DNA from: Silene conica
Lineage: Eukaryota > Streptophyta > Magnoliopsida > Caryophyllales > Caryophyllaceae
Direction of reading: 5' to 3'
Length of the DNA: 64,000 nt
Assembly (NCBI GenBank): GCA_029255685.2
Contig: CM055312.2
Location: 71,376,792-71,440,791, forward strand
Both the position numbers and the translations under genes were made by a program. The notes under the pieces are model-generated. The model was not told where the DNA came from. It saw nothing but the letters and a program-made list of their open reading frames with translations, and searched no databases. Shown here piece after piece: positions 59,620-64,000 of the stretch. Positions within the stretch are counted from its first letter, which is position 1. Each line of letters begins with the position of its first letter.

Positions 59620-61984
59620 TGTAATACCTCGCATTTTGGGGCTTGTCGAAGGTAAGCGATAGAGTTTTCGTTATTAAATCGTTCGTTAAATGGCTTATTT
59701 ACACTCGTTTTGTGTGAGATATTTGAGACTTAAGTGGGGTTCGAATAGGGGATCTTGGGATCCTATTTTAATCTTGGTAGTATGGGGTTGCTAGGGGTCG
59801 AACTTGGGACCTATTGTGTGCCTTGAGTGGGCCTCGAATAGCGTGCCAAGGTAAGCCCACACACGGAATTCTGACATACCACCTATAATCCTTCCCTGCC
59901 GCCATATATAGAGGGTTCTTTGGTGATCTTAACCTTATTCAAAAACAGATCTAACTTTACCAAAACCTAGCCGCCACCTTAGAGAAGAGAAAGCACCAGG
60001 GCACGGTGGTTGTAAGCAACCCTAAGACATCTCGTTTTGGCCGAGCAGCAGGGCTGATCACCACGATTTCTGTAACATTACTGTATGCATCTTTTTGTCG
60101 TTTGTTTTAGAGTAGATTTACACTTTATATTCTGGTTGTGTTTACATAATCTTATGCTAGTATGTACAAAGTTTACATGTTGGTAATAGTTGTGGCGTCG
60201 TGGTTGTTTTTACACGTTTTTCGAGGCTGTCAAACACGGGGTCAGGGAAAGGGGTGGTACGTTTCATTCTGGTCGTGGTTGTTGCGTCTTTTCTAAATCA
60301 GTTTTTGGTGTTGGTTGTTGGTCGTCTGTTCTGGGTCTTTGGGTGCTGAAACTGGTGGGTCATAGGGGTTGTTTGTGGTAGTAGTCTCAGGTTATGGAGG
60401 TGCGTAGTCACGGTGTTAAAGGGTTGGTTGTCAGGGGTGTTTATGGGTTGTTTTCTGTCGAAGTCAGGGGCAGAGGTTGTTCAGGTGAGCGCATGGGTGT
60501 TTGGGGGTGGTAGCATTGAGGACTCGGGGGAGGTCAGTGCTTTGCTACCACCGTGTCTCGAGTCTGGTGTCCAGGGTAGGTGTTGGTGGTCAGAGGGGCT
60601 GATGGCGGTGGTTGGTGTAGTGTCGAATGGGGGTTGAAGAGGGTCTGGTCAGAAGGAGGGGCAGGTAGTCGGGGTGTTTTGGGAGTCTGGTTCAGACCAC
60701 CGGCGGCCGACGAGGCTGCTGCTGGTGGCTCTGTGGGTAGTCTGCGGTTCAGGGAACGTGTCGGGGTGGCTGTAGGTGGTGGATGGTGGTGAGACACGGC
60801 GGTCTAGGGGTGTTTGTACACGGAAGTCATCACGGGGGGGGGCTGGGCTGTTCACGGCTGTTTTACTACTTTTGTTATTTTTGTTATTATTATTATTATT
60901 CTTATTTTTACTATTATTATTAATATCATTATTATTATTCTTATTTTTATTTCCTTTATTAATTTTATTAATGATCTTAGAATATTTGCATTTAAGGGGT
61001 AATATGATAATTATAGTATATGTTTAATTGGTATTTATGGTAAAGATTTGGTTTTTGAATTTTAAACCAAGTGTTTATTTGCTTGTCGGAGTTACTATTT
61101 TTAGTAGCTACTATATTTAGAAAGTTACTATTTTGGGTAACTCGGTTATTGGGGAAACTTTCTAAGTATAGGAAGTGTCTATTAATAGAATGTGTTTATG
61201 TTATACGTGAATTAGGGAAATATTAATTAAAGTAATACTTATCTAGGTGGAAGTTTTCGTGTGGAGCATTTCTGAGAACGGTTGTGCATTTTACCATTTG
61301 CTTCTGCAACTACAGGTAGGGGGAAATACGATACATGTCATAATGAATACTCAGTTGTTATTGATGATTTCCATGAATGTTTTATACTAACATTTGGTTG
61401 GTATATTATGATATTTATTTATATATATTCTGTGATACGTTATGAATGAGGAGATGAAAAAGGGTCTGTGTGGCGCGGAGATAAAAAGGGTCTGTGTTTG
61501 GTGCGGAGATAAAAGGGTCTGTGTGGCGCGGAGATAAAAGGGGTCTGTGTTTGGTGCGGAGGAAAAAGGGTCTGTGATTCGGAGTGGAGATATTCAGCTT
61601 TCTATTTATAGTAATGTTTCTATTTATGGTTTACCTACTCAACCTTGTGGTTGACCCTGTGTATTCGTGATCACCTGTGATGAACCAATGATTGGGGAGC
61701 AGATTGACAGGTGGCTAAGACTAAAGGGGGAGCTATGGGAGAAAGAGCCGGATCCGGACCAGATTAGATGTTTAGACCACATTAGTCAGTTTTAATATGA
61801 GTTGTACTTTATTTACGTTGTTAAGACTTTTGATACAGTTGTAAGGATCATGACTTGAGTTAACTTTAATTTAAAGTACTGTTTATCTTCCTTTGTATCT
61901 ACTGCCTCGGGAAACCGAGATGGTAACACCTGTATTTATCTAAGGAGCCTTAGTTCAGGCCCTTAAATAAATGGGGGTGTTACA
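59620..61984 (+). repeat. 3' LTR of the chromovirus
   Basis: 2365 bp, practically identical to 51926-54289. Confidence 0.95.
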
Positions 61985-62000
61985 GTTTTTTCCGAGCCGT

Positions 62001-62210
62001 AAACACGCCATTATATATGGCGTGTCTATCAGCTAAATCTGAACCATGGAAATTGGTGACTTTGGAATTGCTAAACCCGCCAACACGAATGGCGTGTCGT
62101 AAAACCCAAACACGCCACTAACACGCCACTACATATGGCGTGTTTCATCAGTTTTTTTTTTCAATTCCTGCTCTTTGCTGCCTTCTTTCTTTCTCCTCTA
62201 TCAGCTAAAT
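62001..62210. repeat. Left terminal inverted repeat with internal palindromes
   Basis: The arm contains ACACGCCA-TTATATA-TGGCGTGT at its tip and further ACACGCCA/TGGCGTGT pairs around 62090 and 62115-62140. The tip can thus fold on itself as well as pair with the other arm. Confidence 0.8.
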
Positions 62211-62269
62211 ATCCATGTAAAAAAGATTATATCGCACCGCTGAAAATGAGCTATAGCTTTTCTTAGAAG

Positions 62270-62640
62270 TAATAGGCTCCATCCTCGCTTTTATTTGTTC
62301 ACAAGCATCCAAAACTGCAGCACCATACATATCAGAACTTGTTGATGCCGCTGTTGGTGAAGCATTAGGTACCTATTTGGCAACAAATGAAACCATAATA
62401 ACAAAAGTCAATAACACATGAAGAAACATGCATTCTCCATCGGGAAATTAACTATTGGGAAGTGCCCAATTTTTAGAAGGGGGAAATGAAAAAGAAACTG
62501 GCATAATATCTGTCTAAATATAGTCTATATACGTTTACCTGATTCAAAAACTTAGTTGTAAAGGATATTCCAAACTTTGTGGGAACCATGGCCAGTCCAC
62601 GCTTTCTCCATCGACTCGTGTCCGCAAGAATTTATATTGT
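62270..62640 (-). pseudogene. Captured xanthine dehydrogenase fragment
   Basis: Two exon pieces are visible on the minus strand. The first (about 62640-62539) encodes [17 protein letters not shown] and ends at a CAG|GTAAAC donor. The second starts after AG at 62372 and encodes VPNASPTAASTSSDMYG followed by AAVLDACEQIKARMEP. Both are very well conserved blocks of the molybdenum-binding half of plant xanthine dehydrogenase, which oxidises hypoxanthine and xanthine to urate. The segment that lies between these two blocks in the intact enzyme is missing, with only ~166 bp of intron-like DNA here. It runs into the TIR shortly after. It cannot encode an enzyme. Confidence 0.85.
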
Positions 62641-62664
62641 AATCGATCGCATACTAACAATATG

Positions 62665-63320
62665 AAGTGCGCACAGTTATGTTCATATACTCCATTTCCG
62701 CAAACTCATTTTTTCCACTCATTATTGAAACTGCTACACCAAACATGAAAGAGTCCCACATAAAATAGCTCTGCGAAACTGAGCACAAAGTTAGTCTTAA
62801 CGACTTCAATCATTGTACAAAGTACAAAATTTGTAAAACCAGAAACCAGTGGCACATTACTGTATAACAATGTTCGTTGAACCAAGTATCGCGAGCCAAC
62901 TTCAGAGACTTGAAAACGTATTGAGCCTCATATGTTTTCTGACGGGCCTCCAGCGACGCGAAAAACTCTTCCGTTATTGGAATAGTGTTTGTTGCGTCCA
63001 GAGGGACAAGAGTAACCGGGATTCCTGAATGAATAAACTGAAAATTCAGACATCATAGTAAACAGTCTTTTAAAAACCGAGACAGTTTATGCTTGGTGGG
63101 AGAGTGAGGCGATGCTTTACCTGATATGCAGCAAAGGGTCTCCGAACATATTGAATTCAGCATACGGGTTACTGGTATAATCGTTAAAGATATTACCATG
63201 ATTACCACATTGCTCAGGGGTGCAAGCTAAGGTGTAGTCCCATTTTTCGGGCAGCAGCCTGTTGGGTTCTGTGATCTTACACCGCCGCCACTTATGTAAA
63301 TATGTTGCGCACGTTTTTCT
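62665..63320 (-). pseudogene. Captured nucleoside hydrolase (NSH3-like) fragment
   Basis: Three exon pieces on the minus strand: about 63320-63121 (RRCKITEPNRLLPEKW, CTPEQCGNHGN, DYTSNPYAEFNMFGDP), 63037-62861 (GIPVTLVPLDATNTIPI, EARQKTYEAQYVFKSL) and 62770-62665 (SYFMWDSFMFGVAVSIM, EFAEMEYMNITV). Splice-like GT/AG borders remain, so genomic DNA rather than cDNA was captured. A one-base loss just before the first donor breaks the frame. The blocks match the plant inosine-uridine-type nucleoside hydrolases with an extracellular (NSH3) form, which release purine bases from nucleosides. It lies upstream of, and in line with, the xanthine dehydrogenase piece. Confidence 0.8.
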
Positions 63321-63460
63321 TTAGGTGAGGATTGCTCATAAGAAATAGCGCAAAATTTGTGTGTGCACCCATTAAGAAAACATTTGTTGGACCGACTTTT
63401 ATAATGTCGATCATTACTTGTTGAGCAGTTGGTTGATGGAGCGGTACATAGTTGGTTCAG

Positions 63461-63732
63461 ATTTAGCTGATAGAGGAGAAAGAAAAAAGGCAGCAGGTGT
63501 ACCGTAACACTTTTAAGAAGAATAAAGACGAGGGAGGCACTGAGGAGTCAGAGAAAAAGTTTCAACAAAGAGCAGGAATTGAAAAAAAAAAACTGATGAA
63601 ACACGCCATTTGTAGTGGCGTGTTTGGGCTTTAAGACACGCCGTTCGTGTTGGCGGGTTTAGCAATTCCAAAGTCACCAATTTCTCTGGTTCAGATTTAG
63701 CTTATTGACACGCCATATGTAATGGCGTGTTT
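63461..63732. repeat. Right terminal inverted repeat
   Basis: Inverse of 62001-62210 with an extra ~70 bp. The motif GGTTCAGATTTAGCT occurs twice inside this arm (63454-63468 and near 63690), so the arm also has an internal direct repeat. Confidence 0.8.
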
Positions 63733-64000
63733 ATGTTAGGTTCTAAGGTCTCAAAACCTAATAAATTAGTCATACTAATGAAAAGAATAATTAACATTTT
63801 AATTATATACATTTTAGATCTTATGCAAGCTAATAATAAAGCGGAATATAGAACCGAAAACTCATTATTTCGGCTAGAATGAAGCAAGGATGATCCTCCA
63901 ACCCTTAGTATCCAAGTAGAATACCTCCTCTAAGAAGCACCAAGACACCCCTTAAAGAACCGAAACTTGATTAAGGCTAGTACAAGAATCGATTTTTCCT
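63733..64000. other. Right edge; possible start of another LTR
   Basis: TGTTAGGTTCTAAGG at 63734, directly against the TIR end, could be the first bases of a Copia-type LTR. The window ends before this can be tested. No gene is seen. Confidence 0.25.

Larger units (their letters stand above)
51921..61989 (+). mobile_element. Young Tekay/Del-like chromovirus (Ty3/gypsy), full length
   Basis: Structure: LTR 51926-54289, tRNA-Met primer site 54293-54304, one gag-pol frame 54841-59442, polypurine tract just before 59620, LTR 59620-61984. The target duplication GTTTT lies at 51921-51925 and 61985-61989. By eye the LTRs differ at one base (54255 C, 61950 T) and by one G in a G-run, so the insertion is very recent: tens of thousands of years or less with common plant rates. 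A C-terminal chromodomain-like block and the RT sequence point to the Tekay clade. It inserted directly left of the TIR element at 62 kb. Confidence 0.95.
62001..63732. mobile_element. TIR element carrying fragments of two host genes
   Basis: Left arm 62001-62210 and right arm 63461-63732 are inverted copies (for example AAACACGCCATT at the outer ends and CTATCAGCTAAAT at the inner ends). The right arm has an extra segment of ~70 bp (about 63496-63566), or the left arm lost it. Each arm contains several ACGCCA...TGGCGT palindromes. The interior holds pieces of a nucleoside hydrolase gene and a xanthine dehydrogenase gene, with introns, both on the minus strand. No transposase is present. This is the layout of a Pack-MULE. 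I found no clear target duplication. The left flank was changed by the LTR element at 61984 and the right flank may start another LTR. Confidence 0.8.

Noticed and set aside
62270..63320. Functional fused nucleoside hydrolase-xanthine dehydrogenase gene
   Set aside because: Only partial exons are present, a frame break precedes the first donor, and the xanthine dehydrogenase piece lacks a conserved stretch and most domains.

Overview
This is a repeat-rich, AT-rich stretch of a plant nuclear genome. The gene set fits a eudicot, but I cannot name the species. Three host protein genes are visible: a patellin-like SEC14/GOLD protein (34.4-35.9 kb, +), a MIC10 mitochondrial inner-membrane protein (38.0-39.2 kb, +), and a large T-complex-11-like protein (41.2-47.7 kb, -). 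The last two are convergent. Nearly everything else is transposable elements, many nested in one another.

Left part (0-29.3 kb). A 5'-truncated LINE with an intact 16-bp target duplication lies at 1.3-2.06 kb, followed by a TIR element with tandem-repeat arms (2.1-3.2 kb). A LINE-like insertion on the minus strand (4544-16716) was split by a chromovirus-type LTR that survives as a solo LTR (4708-15443, duplication TGTAG). That LTR was in turn entered by a minus-strand Athila-type element (5645-13386). Next comes a ~1 kb TIR element (ends 16774 and 29277) whose right arm was entered by a second Athila-type family. This second family now forms an LTR-internal-LTR-internal-LTR array (17706-29160, duplication GTGGT). 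All Athila-type copies keep gag and protease but lack reverse transcriptase, RNase H and the integrase core. They are therefore non-autonomous.

Middle part (29.3-51.9 kb). This contains the three host genes, a LINE 3' fragment, an LTR/primer-binding-site remnant, a hAT-type element with a perfect 8-bp duplication, and several Stowaway-like MITEs.

Right part (51.9-64 kb). A very young Tekay/Del-like chromovirus (51926-61984) has nearly identical 2.36-kb LTRs and one 1533-codon gag-pol frame, with a suspicious G-to-R change in its reverse transcriptase. It sits beside a TIR element (62001-63732) carrying intron-containing pieces of two host genes of purine breakdown: a nucleoside hydrolase and a xanthine dehydrogenase.

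The most unusual signals are (a) tandem arrays of short hairpins in three unrelated LTR-element families, in which loops are conserved while stems change in a compensating way, and (b) the double capture of two enzymes of one pathway inside one TIR element. All calls come from reading the sequence. No database search was run.
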